A DNA stretch of 34,383 nucleotides from NCBI GenBank assembly GCA_019456165.1, contig VRUJ01000029.1, positions 1-34,383 of the forward strand. Reading direction: 5' to 3'. Below are positions 15,967-23,261 of the stretch, one piece after another. The notes below the pieces were generated by a model. The model had not been told where the DNA came from, made no database searches, and saw only the letters and a program-made list of their open reading frames with translations. The stretch's first letter is position 1; every line of letters begins with the position of its first letter. Position numbers and translations under genes: made by a program. Origin of the DNA: Chloroflexota bacterium. GTDB taxonomy: Bacteria; Chloroflexota; Anaerolineae; Anaerolineales; UBA11579.

Positions 15967-16103
15967 GATTAATCAAATTTGATGATTAACTAAATCCGGT
16001 AGTTAGGCGCACTACGACAAGGCAAAAAAGCGGAACCGCTGGGTACGGTCTGCTTACGGATGCCAGAAATGGTGCTGTTCATAATCATCAAACGTGCGCC
16101 TCC
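15967..16103 (-). promoter_or_regulatory. attenuator with mutually exclusive pairings
   Basis: Four elements in transcript order. (a) GGCGCAC (16100-16094) overlaps the leader ribosome-binding site. (b) TTTGATGATTA (16092-16082) spans the leader start codon. (a') GTGCGCC (16012-16006) lies inside the leader ORF near its end. (b') TAATCATCAAA (15988-15978) begins one base after the leader stop. a-a' and b-b' are exact complements of 7 and 11 bases. Because the order is a, b, a', b', they cannot nest, so they form either a pseudoknot or alternative folds. b' can instead pair with TTTGATTAA (15977-15969) directly before terminator 1. A ribosome at the end of the leader ORF would cover a' and b'. 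Confidence 0.65.
15990..16088 (-). CDS. 32-codon leader peptide of the ABC exporter operon
   Basis: A short ORF (ATG 16088, TAG 15992-15990) preceded by a full AAGGAGG ribosome-binding site ten bases upstream. The frame begins M-I-M-N-S-T and ends with the segment PSGSAFLPCRSAPNYRI; ATG 16082 is a possible second start. It is not a shadow of a larger gene: it occupies the leader between the promoter and two terminators. The peptide resembles no protein I know. Its position matches leader peptides such as bmrB, where ribosome stalling by antibiotics switches RNA structure. No amino-acid run of the biosynthetic-attenuator type is present, which argues against control by charged tRNA. Confidence 0.7.
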   Translation of the reverse strand: MIMNSTISGIRKQTVPSGSAFLPCRSAPNYRI

Positions 16104-16129
16104 TTTTTTAGTATAGTCATGCGGGCAGT

Positions 16130-16158
16130 AGTCTACTATTTTTATGATTCTCTGTCAA
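16130..16158 (-). promoter_or_regulatory. near-consensus sigma-70 promoter of the ABC exporter leader
   Basis: On the minus strand a perfect -35 box TTGACA (16158-16153) is followed after exactly 17 bases by TAGACT (16135-16130). Transcription would start near 16123, about 35 bases before the leader ORF. A strong constitutive-looking promoter combined with downstream terminators fits control after initiation. A second TATACT at 16115-16110 has no matching -35 box. Confidence 0.75.
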
Positions 16159-16247
16159 GCGATTTGCTCTGGAATCCCAATTTATTAAGGTTTACCCAGG
16201 ATTTGGCCTAAATCAGTTTTTTGTTTGGTTTGATCTCAGAATTGGGG

Positions 16248-16276
16248 GTACGGGCGGGTCTCAGACCCGCCCGTAC
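16248..16276. repeat. perfect 14-bp palindrome GTACGGGCGGGTCT
   Basis: Arms 16248-16261 and 16263-16276 are exact reverse complements around a single C. The element lies between the pentapeptide-repeat gene and the exporter promoter, without a T tract on either side. Its GTA-GGG ends and CCC-TAC counterpart resemble the palindrome at 33665, so I treat it as a dispersed REP/MITE-like element. Confidence 0.7.
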
Positions 16277-16362
16277 AAGGGTTGCTAATAATTCTGTGAG
16301 AGACTGTTTCCATTCTCTCGAATCTATACAAAAAAATTAGATTAATGTATTAGTAAACAGGA

Positions 16363-17700
16363 TCAGGGCGGATTCACATACCCTTCCAGCCAATCCAGGA
16401 CATCTTGAGGGTCTATTTGCTCCCCTCGGGGAAGTTGTGTTTCCGGGAAATTTTGAGGGCAGCTATCCAGCCCTGCGCCTATGAATCGTTGGGAAGCTAA
16501 TGTTTCACCTGTTTTTGCATCTTTCAGTGTGACCTGCCATTGATATTGATAGAGGCTTATGACCTCGTCAATGGCATAGGAGCAAATTAAATACACCTCT
16601 TGCTCACTACTATCACAGGCGACCAATTCGAGGTCTCTCAAGTCAGAGGGTTCCCAATTTGGGAAAGGATTATTCCAACCTTCCCCATTAATAGGAGTGA
16701 CGATTGAGGAGTGGAAGTTTGAGCCTGGATCATAGCCCTTGGCAACCTGGATGCCTATCCCGCTGCATACATTTTGGAAAGCTTCCCAACCAGGCATTAC
16801 CCAACTGGATGCTCTGCTTCCCATCTCCGCGGTCAATCCATCGATGAATGAGGGGTCCACACCATCAAGAATAGCGCCATCCAAAATTACTCCGCTCAGG
16901 TTTGCCTTTCTGAGGTTCGCCCCGCTTAGGTTTGCCTGAATGAGTATAGCCTCCTCTAGGTCTGCGTCAAATAGATCAGCGCCAGATAAATCTGCATTGG
17001 TAAAATCAACTCGTTGGAGATCGCTCAAATAAAGGTCAACACCTTGTAAGATGGAACCTTTCATTGTGGAATCTGTCAATTCCACATATCTCATATTCGC
17101 ATTAGTCAGGTCGGCGTTAGTAAAATCAGTACGAACTAGAGTCGAACCTTTCAGATCGGCGCTGCGCAATGTTGCACCTCTCAAAACGGCATCCGTAAGG
17201 TCTGCTTTCCAAAATCCAGCCCAAGACAGGTTTGCATTCGTCAGGTCTGCTTGCTGAAGGTTGGTTTCGATGAACATAACCCGGGAGAGATTTGAACCGC
17301 TGAAATTTATCTCACTTAGATCCAAACCAGAGAAATTACAATACGATAAGGTTTCTTCTGTCCCAATGCGTTCTATGCAAGTGGAAGGATAGAATCGGAT
17401 AAAAGATGCCGTGCCACCGATGATCAAGAGCGTGCCAAATCCCGTGGCCATTGCCAAAAGAGATCGCTTATCCCAACCACCATGGGTTGATTTTAACTTT
17501 AACCCTGCAAAGATCCATCCAAGACCAATGAGTAAGGTGGGGATTGCTACTCTTGTTAAAAGCTCAAATTCTTTGATGACTACCGAAATCAAAAACCCAA
17601 CCAGAAATACAGTAACCAAAAAATAGAGGAACATATCCCCGATCCAAAATTTCTTCCAATTTTTCGCGCGTTTCTCCAACCACCGATTCTTCAATTCCAT
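16363..17700 (-). CDS. membrane-anchored pentapeptide-repeat protein
   Basis: 445 residues in three parts. Residues about 15-115 contain three predicted membrane helices separated by short loops. Residues about 120-285 are a right-handed pentapeptide-repeat beta-helix with the A(D/N)Lxx rhythm (FSGLDLSEINFSGSNL, TNADLTNANMRYVEL, QANLSGANLRKANLSGVIL). Residues about 290-445 are a separate C-terminal domain with several Cys and Trp residues, of no family I recognise. Pentapeptide coils act as protein-binding surfaces or DNA mimics (Qnr). Here the membrane anchor makes a topoisomerase-protecting role unlikely, and the function is open. The start follows AGAGG by seven bases. The gene is monocistronic. 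Confidence 0.82.
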   Translation of the reverse strand: MELKNRWLEKRAKNWKKFWIGDMFLYFLVTVFLVGFLISVVIKEFELLTRVAIPTLLIGLGWIFAGLKLKSTHGGWDKRSLLAMATGFGTLLIIGGTASFIRFYPSTCIERIGTEETLSYCNFSGLDLSEINFSGSNLSRVMFIETNLQQADLTNANLSWAGFWKADLTDAVLRGATLRSADLKGSTLVRTDFTNADLTNANMRYVELTDSTMKGSILQGVDLYLSDLQRVDFTNADLSGADLFDADLEEAILIQANLSGANLRKANLSGVILDGAILDGVDPSFIDGLTAEMGSRASSWVMPGWEAFQNVCSGIGIQVAKGYDPGSNFHSSIVTPINGEGWNNPFPNWEPSDLRDLELVACDSSEQEVYLICSYAIDEVISLYQYQWQVTLKDAKTGETLASQRFIGAGLDSCPQNFPETQLPRGEQIDPQDVLDWLEGYVNPP

Positions 17701-17863
17701 GAGTGTGCCTCTAATAAACGTTTCCTAATTGCAACTATAATTTGACAACTATCTTAAGAATAAAGAAATTATAACATTTTGGATACGCATGGCATCTTAG
17801 TTTGGTTCATCTTTTTCCTACCAATAAAGCAGCTTATTGTGATTCCGAGAGATATTGTATAAA

Positions 17864-17906
17864 CTAAAAAAAACCTCCCTCAGGATTTCATTCCCGAGGG
17901 AGGTTT
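17864..17906 (-). terminator. intrinsic terminator of the VIT-VWA gene
   Basis: AAACCTCCCTC/GAGGGAGGTTT (arms 17906-17896 and 17881-17871 on the minus strand, 11 perfect pairs) with a 14-base loop and a run of T, ten bases past the gene's stop. Confidence 0.88.
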
Positions 17907-17917
17907 GGTAAGTGGAT

Positions 17918-20290
17918 TTACCTCTTTTTCTTGAAACTAGTTAGAACAACCATGGGCAGGAAGAAGAAGGAGAGTATTCCGTTCAGGCAGGGTAGGCTGA
18001 ATTGCGAATCGCTGTCTTGTCCGTCTTCATCTGGCTCGACATCTGGAGTGCCAACCGAGGGCTGACCATCTGGGGGGATAACCTCGACCTCGTCGGGGAT
18101 TGCGACTGGCTCGGTAGTGGCATCGGTGGACACAACTTCGTAGGCTATTCCGTCAGCCAGAGCGATCACGCGGTCACCAAGGGCGAATGCTGCGGCCAGC
18201 TCTGGTCGTGCGTCTGCCAGGGCAAAGTAGTCATCAGAGAGGAAGTTTACCTCAACGGTCTCCATTGTATCCGGGTCGAAAGCTGTATCTACCCAGATCT
18301 CCCCGATATAGACGAAGGTGCGTGAACCAAGATTGCGCACAACTTCTGCTGCTGCACCTGTCGTCGCTGAGGGTGCATCCGCTTCTGCCATGGCGCCTTG
18401 TTCCGAGGCTGCCTCAACAGCAACTTGACCAAAGGCTGGCATTGTAGGTGCGGCTTCCATTTCGGCGAAGACATCATCGGAGATGCGGCTTTGTTCCTCT
18501 ATACCTAGAGGCATAGTTTCTGTTACCAGGTAGGATGTGTAGGGCGTCACGATTCCGTAGCGGATGCTCAATTGCACGATCTGGTCGACGGTTTCTTGGT
18601 CTGCACCTTGTAAGCGAATCTGGTTGAGCAGGTGGCCGATCTTACGCGTAGCCCACAATCTAGGCAGGGTTGCCAAAGTGTCGCTGGAGTTGCCGCGGCT
18701 GTCGGATGTGAAACTTTGTTCTGGGAATGTGAAAGTTTGTGTTTCTTGGTTTACCATGCCGTTCAGAGTTATCGTCTCGCTTCCGCCCTCCCTGTAACGG
18801 CCTACGACCACGATCTGCGAACCGCTGAACAAATCCGGTAATGGATTGGGGTAGAGGTCAAATACAGGCAAATCGCCGAAATCCAACTCTAGATCGGTGA
18901 GCACTGGAGAGCTGATATTGGCGTAGAACGCTGATATAGTCTCATCCAGACGTTCACCGGGAAGCACGTATGTGGAACGGCCGTGGTGAGCTTCGGCGAG
19001 CGAGTCTAATAAGAAGGTGTCGACATCGTAACCAACACCGAAGGCGAATAGGCGTAGGTTGCTCGGAGCAGCGTTGGAAAGGTTGTTTAAGATCATCTGG
19101 CTATCGATGACACCCTCCGTGGGCAACCCGTCTGTGAGGAAGATGACATAGGTCGGCCGTTCGCGATCCGCCATATAGGATGCTTCCAGAAGGGCGCGGT
19201 TGATATCTGTGCTGCCAATAGCTGAGAGTTCGTCCACCCAGCGGATGGCATCATCTACCTCACGTACCGGCTGTAAGCGGTTGTCAAATGCATCGACACC
19301 GGTGCTAAAGCTGATCACGTTGAAGCGGTCTTCGGAGTTTAGGCTTTCGAGGATGAAACGCAATGCTTCTTGAGCCTGGCGGAATTTATCTCCATCCATG
19401 CTGCCAGATTTATCTAAAACGATGATCACATCCTTGGGTAGCGCTGTGACATTAACATCCGGGCGCGGCGCTAACATCAACAGGAAAAAGCCGTCCGAGT
19501 CTACTGGATCACTGGGGTCACGGTAACTGAGCAGGTGGAAAGCCTCGGTTTCGCCCACAGAGTAATAAAGTGCGAAGTCTGTGTTTGGAGTGACGTTGCT
19601 CTCCTCATAACCCGCGCGGATGTGTGTGTTGCTCAAATTATTTACGTCTACCTGATGGGTGGGTGAGTAGACTGCCCGAATAGGCTGGTTCGTGCGCACG
19701 TCTACATTGACGCTCACATTCTCCAGGGGAGCGACTGAAAACTTTTCAGTGTTTAGCGGATAAACGTAGCGCACTAGACCGTTTTCGTTGGTCAGAGCTT
19801 GGGAGTATTCGATCTCAATGCGGCGTTCTCCTTGCGGAGGGATTGGGAAGATCGAGGCTTTGAAGGCACCCTGGTCGATGTATTCTAGGAGAGCGGGGTC
19901 TCTCATTGTGCGAACGATGTCTTCATAGATAGCCCGCGCCTCTTGGGCATCCAGCACTTCTCCCGCCACTGCCTCGCCGTCAATCCACAATGTGAAATTG
20001 GTTACTGTGGCGTCTAATGGAAGCGGGAACATGTAAACTCCTTCAATTACCCAGTCATTAGGATTATAGAAAACCTGGTCTACATGTGTGACAGCCAACT
20101 GGTCTTCAATTGTCACATCCACATTGTGATAGCGAATGATCAGTTGGGATACAGGTACCATCGGGCAGTCATCGAATTCACAAATCGGTGGATTGGGGAT
20201 GACGATCCCATCGGCGCTTGCCGAGCTGGGGAAGAGCAGTATTAGTGCCAGCAGGGCGAAGGTCAAAATAAGAGAGTTTTTGCGTTTCAT
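17918..20290 (-). CDS. secreted VIT and von Willebrand factor A domain protein
   Basis: 790 residues, exported and probably surface-anchored. An N-terminal signal peptide (MKRKNSLILTFALLALIL, with Ala-Ser-Ala before the likely cleavage site) is followed by a VIT domain (about 50-180) and a VWA domain whose MIDAS motif DKSGS begins at about residue 293, with later T and D ligands in SIGSTDIN and FLTDGLP. This VIT-VWA order is that of inter-alpha-trypsin-inhibitor heavy-chain homologues, which bind metal ions and protein or matrix ligands. The last 30 residues form a membrane helix ending in KKKR, preceded by an acidic stretch and SLPCLNG, reminiscent of CTERM-type sorting tails. GGAGG lies five bases before ATG 20290, so I prefer it to the ATG at 20302. 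Confidence 0.85.
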   Translation of the reverse strand: MKRKNSLILTFALLALILLFPSSASADGIVIPNPPICEFDDCPMVPVSQLIIRYHNVDVTIEDQLAVTHVDQVFYNPNDWVIEGVYMFPLPLDATVTNFTLWIDGEAVAGEVLDAQEARAIYEDIVRTMRDPALLEYIDQGAFKASIFPIPPQGERRIEIEYSQALTNENGLVRYVYPLNTEKFSVAPLENVSVNVDVRTNQPIRAVYSPTHQVDVNNLSNTHIRAGYEESNVTPNTDFALYYSVGETEAFHLLSYRDPSDPVDSDGFFLLMLAPRPDVNVTALPKDVIIVLDKSGSMDGDKFRQAQEALRFILESLNSEDRFNVISFSTGVDAFDNRLQPVREVDDAIRWVDELSAIGSTDINRALLEASYMADRERPTYVIFLTDGLPTEGVIDSQMILNNLSNAAPSNLRLFAFGVGYDVDTFLLDSLAEAHHGRSTYVLPGERLDETISAFYANISSPVLTDLELDFGDLPVFDLYPNPLPDLFSGSQIVVVGRYREGGSETITLNGMVNQETQTFTFPEQSFTSDSRGNSSDTLATLPRLWATRKIGHLLNQIRLQGADQETVDQIVQLSIRYGIVTPYTSYLVTETMPLGIEEQSRISDDVFAEMEAAPTMPAFGQVAVEAASEQGAMAEADAPSATTGAAAEVVRNLGSRTFVYIGEIWVDTAFDPDTMETVEVNFLSDDYFALADARPELAAAFALGDRVIALADGIAYEVVSTDATTEPVAIPDEVEVIPPDGQPSVGTPDVEPDEDGQDSDSQFSLPCLNGILSFFFLPMVVLTSFKKKR

Positions 20291-20340
20291 GACGGCCTCC
20301 ATTTACAAGTAGCGGAAAGATTTGTCTTTATCAGACTTGT

Positions 20341-20357
20341 CCCTAAGACGTTTAGGG
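20341..20357. promoter_or_regulatory. CCCTAA/TTAGGG inverted repeat next to the prfA promoter
   Basis: Six-base arms around GACGT lie just upstream of the prfA promoter, in the spacer shared with the divergent VIT-VWA gene. It could be an operator or a remnant of the AACCC...GGGTT palindrome seen at 9521. The sequence alone does not decide. Confidence 0.35.
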
Positions 20358-20375
20358 TTGCGAAAAAGTTCCCAA

Positions 20376-20384
20376 TGGTATAAT
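20376..20384 (+). promoter_or_regulatory. extended -10 promoter of the prfA cluster
   Basis: TGGTATAAT is a perfect extended -10 element (TG one base before TATAAT). A partial -35, TTGCGA, lies 15 bases upstream, which is short, so the extended -10 probably carries recognition. It sits 48 bases before the prfA ATG. Confidence 0.65.
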
Positions 20385-20431
20385 CTCGAAGGTTTAAAGA
20401 TTGAATAATAAAAATAACTGAGAGTAAAAAC

Positions 20432-21499
20432 ATGTTAGAAAAAGTTAAAGGCATTGAACATCGCTATGATGAGATCAACCGCGAGCTAGAGACTGTTGGG
20501 GAGGACTATAAACGCGCTACTGAGCTATCCAAAGAACGCGCCGACCTCGAAGAAATCGTGGTGCTGACGAAAACCTACCGCCGGGTGATCAAGGATTTAG
20601 AAGAATCCCGCGCCCTAGTTGATAGCGACGACGAAGAGATGGTTGCTCTGGCAAAAGCTGAGGTCGAAGAACTGGAAATTAACATCCAACAGCTCGCGGG
20701 ACAGTTAAAGAGTCTTTTGCTGCCCAAAGACCCGCGCGACGACCGTAACGTGATCATGGAGATCCGGGCAGGCACCGGTGGTGATGAAGCCGGCTTGTTT
20801 GGCGCGGACCTCTACCGCATGTATGTGCGCTACGCGGAACGGCAGCGTTGGAAGACAGAAATAATGTCCCAAAATGAAACCGGTGTGGGCGGCATCAAAG
20901 AGATCACATTTAAGATCCGAGGCAAGGGTGCGTTTTCCCGTCTTAAGTTCGAGTCTGGCGTGCACCGCGTGCAGCGCGTGCCTACCACAGAATCACAGGG
21001 CCGCATCCATACATCCACAGCCACCGTCGCAGTGTTGGCCGAGGTGGACGATGTCGAGATCGAAATTCCAGAGAGAGACATCAAGATGGATGTGTATAAA
21101 TCTGCGGGAGCGGGTGGTCAAAGTGTGCAGAAAAACTCCACTGCAGTGCGCCTCACCCACCTGCCTACGGGAATAGTTGTGCAAAATCAAAATGAACGTT
21201 CTCAGAGGCAGAATCGTGATAGGGCGATGAGCATTCTTAAAGCGCGCTTATTCGAAATTGAAGAGCGCAAACGGCAGGAAGAAATCGACGCCGACCGACG
21301 CTCTCAAGTGGGTACAGGAGAGCGATCTGAGAAAATCCGCACCTACAACTTCCCCCAGACGCGTGTCACAGACCACCGCATCGGCCTTTCTTCACATAAC
21401 TTACCCGTATTCCTAGACGGCGATTTGGACGAATTTCTAGACGAACTAGCCACACATCACGAAGCAGAAAGATTGGCCGCCGAAGGCCTTAACAATTAA
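20432..21499 (+). CDS. prfA: peptide chain release factor 1
   Basis: Class I release factor that reads UAA and UAG and triggers peptidyl-tRNA hydrolysis on the ribosome. The catalytic GGQ lies at residues 228-230 (GAGGQSVQKN). The codon-recognition loop reads RVPTTESQG, with P184-x-T186 as the PxT form of RF1 and not the SPF of RF2. The N-terminal helical domain spans about 1-100. 355 residues is normal. Because RF1 does not recognise UGA, it would not compete with selenocysteine insertion in the DUF3179 gene; that competition would come from RF2, which is not in this window. It heads an operon with prmC (22-base gap), the enzyme that methylates the GGQ glutamine, and tsaC. The ribosome-binding site is weak. 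Confidence 0.97.
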   Translation: MLEKVKGIEHRYDEINRELETVGEDYKRATELSKERADLEEIVVLTKTYRRVIKDLEESRALVDSDDEEMVALAKAEVEELEINIQQLAGQLKSLLLPKDPRDDRNVIMEIRAGTGGDEAGLFGADLYRMYVRYAERQRWKTEIMSQNETGVGGIKEITFKIRGKGAFSRLKFESGVHRVQRVPTTESQGRIHTSTATVAVLAEVDDVEIEIPERDIKMDVYKSAGAGGQSVQKNSTAVRLTHLPTGIVVQNQNERSQRQNRDRAMSILKARLFEIEERKRQEEIDADRRSQVGTGERSEKIRTYNFPQTRVTDHRIGLSSHNLPVFLDGDLDEFLDELATHHEAERLAAEGLNN

Positions 21500-21521
21500 A
21501 CGGCTGGGCAGGATAAACTAC

Positions 21522-22397
21522 TTGTCCAAAATGAAGCCCCAAATAAATAGCAAGCTAATATTGGTAGGGGAGGCAATTGCAGAGACTCGCCAAATTCTTA
21601 AGCCTCTAAGCTCGAGCTATGCTTTAGACGCTCAGGTGCTGCTTGCGCATGTCACCGGTAAAAACCGCGCCTGGCTGTTAGCCCACCCGGAAGCTGCTCT
21701 AAACACAGGACAACTACTATCCCTTCGGGAGGCTCTTTACATGCTGGAAAAGGGTGAGCCGCTGCCATACGTATTGGGTGAGTGGTATTTTTACGGCCAT
21801 ACTTTTTTTGTATCTCCACATGTGCTCATACCCAGGCCGGAGACCGAATTGCTTGTCGAAACGGCCATTGATTGGCTGGAAAGGCATCCTGGGCAGCGCT
21901 TAGCGGTTGATATTGGTACCGGCACCGGTTGTATTGCAGTTGCCTTGGCCAAGAATGTCCCGGATGTGCACATAGTTGCGACGGATATATCAGCTGATGC
22001 ATTGGCAGTCGCCCAAGCGAATGTCGCACGTTTCAAGCTTGATGGGCAAGTGGAATTGTTAAATGCGGATCTCTTAGCTCCAATAGACGGGCCAATCGAT
22101 TTGATCTGCGCAAATCTTCCATATATCCCCACTCAAACTCTCCACACTTTAGATGTTTTTGGCCGCGAACCTACCCTGGCTTTAGACGGCGGTCCAGATG
22201 GGTTGGATCTTATTTCACGTTTGTTGTCTGATGCTCCGAGGGTTATTGCGCCTGGGGGTTTGATCCTGCTTGAGATTGAAGCCACTCAAACTGAAGCTGT
22301 TGAGAATCTTGCCCTGCGGCACTTTCCATCCGCCAGCATCCGGGTAGATTCTGACCTGGCAGGACACCCACGACAATTAATAATTAACTTATCATAA
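21522..22397 (+). CDS. prmC: release factor glutamine N5-methyltransferase
   Basis: SAM-dependent methyltransferase that modifies the GGQ glutamine of release factors. The N-terminal helical substrate-binding domain (about 1-90) leads to PRPETE (residues 104-109). The SAM-binding motif I is DIGTGTGC (130-137). The catalytic motif is NLPY (198-201), where the more common form is NPPY; Leu at the second position is tolerated in several lineages. The length of 291 is usual. The start is TTG at 21522, favoured by AGGA eight bases upstream; the ATG nine bases later would have no suitable site. Confidence 0.93.
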   Translation: MSKMKPQINSKLILVGEAIAETRQILKPLSSSYALDAQVLLAHVTGKNRAWLLAHPEAALNTGQLLSLREALYMLEKGEPLPYVLGEWYFYGHTFFVSPHVLIPRPETELLVETAIDWLERHPGQRLAVDIGTGTGCIAVALAKNVPDVHIVATDISADALAVAQANVARFKLDGQVELLNADLLAPIDGPIDLICANLPYIPTQTLHTLDVFGREPTLALDGGPDGLDLISRLLSDAPRVIAPGGLILLEIEATQTEAVENLALRHFPSASIRVDSDLAGHPRQLIINLS

Positions 22398-22449
22398 TTC
22401 TTTTCATTTTCTGGAATTTCGTGCTATTATCTTCTGGAGGAGATAACTT

Positions 22450-23085
22450 ATGCGCACCAAGACCGTAAAAGTCGACGAAGCTGGCGCGCTCGATCATGCT
22501 GTTGATGTGCTCCATAATGGGGGGGTAGTCGCATTCCCAACGGATACAGTGTATGGTTTAGGGGCCATGGCGTTTGATGAAGATGCTATTTTTCGTTTGT
22601 ATTTGATTAAAGGCCGCAACCACTCAAAAGCTGTTGTCGCTTTGATCAACAAGGTTGAAGACCTAGAAGGTCTCACAACTTCACCCTCTGAGACATCCCT
22701 TTGCCTCACTAGACATTTTTGGCCTGGCCCAATGACCATTATCTTGCCGCGTCACCCGGATGTGCCTGATATCCTCTCGGAGCCGCCGAACATCGGTGTG
22801 CGCATACCTGACCATCCAGTTGCTCTAGATTTGCTGGATCGAGCTGGTCCGTTAGGAGTGACCTCCGCGAATATTTCCGGGTTGGCGAATACTACCAGCG
22901 CGGACCAAGTCCTAGACCAACTTGAAGGCCGCATTCACCTTGTGCTTGATGGGGGGCGTACCCCGGGGGGGGTGCCCTCCACAGTGGTCGAATGTACCGA
23001 TTCTGAGATAAATATCTTGCGCCCCGGACCAATCACCAAGCGGCAGATCATGTCTGTTCTGGCAAAAGAGCGCCGCAAACAATAA
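22450..23085 (+). CDS. tsaC: threonylcarbamoyl-AMP synthase (Sua5/YrdC family)
   Basis: Makes threonylcarbamoyl-AMP from threonine, bicarbonate and ATP, the first step of t6A modification at position 37 of ANN-decoding tRNAs. The YrdC fold is shown by FPTDTVYGLGA near the N-terminus, KGRNHSKAV, FWPGPMTIIL, GVRIPDHP and GVTSANISG, with the K-x-R and S-x-T-x-x-N-type blocks that bind substrates. 211 residues means the short TsaC form without the C-terminal Sua5 domain. Its partner tsaD lies at 25447-26496 on the other strand. GGAGGAG seven bases before the ATG is a strong start. Confidence 0.93.
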   Translation: MRTKTVKVDEAGALDHAVDVLHNGGVVAFPTDTVYGLGAMAFDEDAIFRLYLIKGRNHSKAVVALINKVEDLEGLTTSPSETSLCLTRHFWPGPMTIILPRHPDVPDILSEPPNIGVRIPDHPVALDLLDRAGPLGVTSANISGLANTTSADQVLDQLEGRIHLVLDGGRTPGGVPSTVVECTDSEINILRPGPITKRQIMSVLAKERRKQ

Positions 23086-23172
23086 TTTTTTCTAATTTTC
23101 CCTTTAACTTAATCTGATCTATTTATTAAAATCTTGGGATAAAATTCATAATAGCTTCTTCTCCTTTTACAG

Positions 23173-23215
23173 AGCCGCGTCCTTGATAATTTATATGGCG
23201 CGGCTTTGTGTTTTA
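23173..23215 (+). terminator. terminator of the prfA-prmC-tsaC operon
   Basis: AGCCGCG/CGCGGCT (23173-23179 and 23199-23205) with a 19-base loop, followed by TTGTGTTTT. It lies between the convergent tsaC and E1 beta genes. Confidence 0.65.
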
Positions 23216-23261
23216 TGAGCTAGGGAGGTATTTACAAAGCTGGGAGATACTAATGGTTAAA

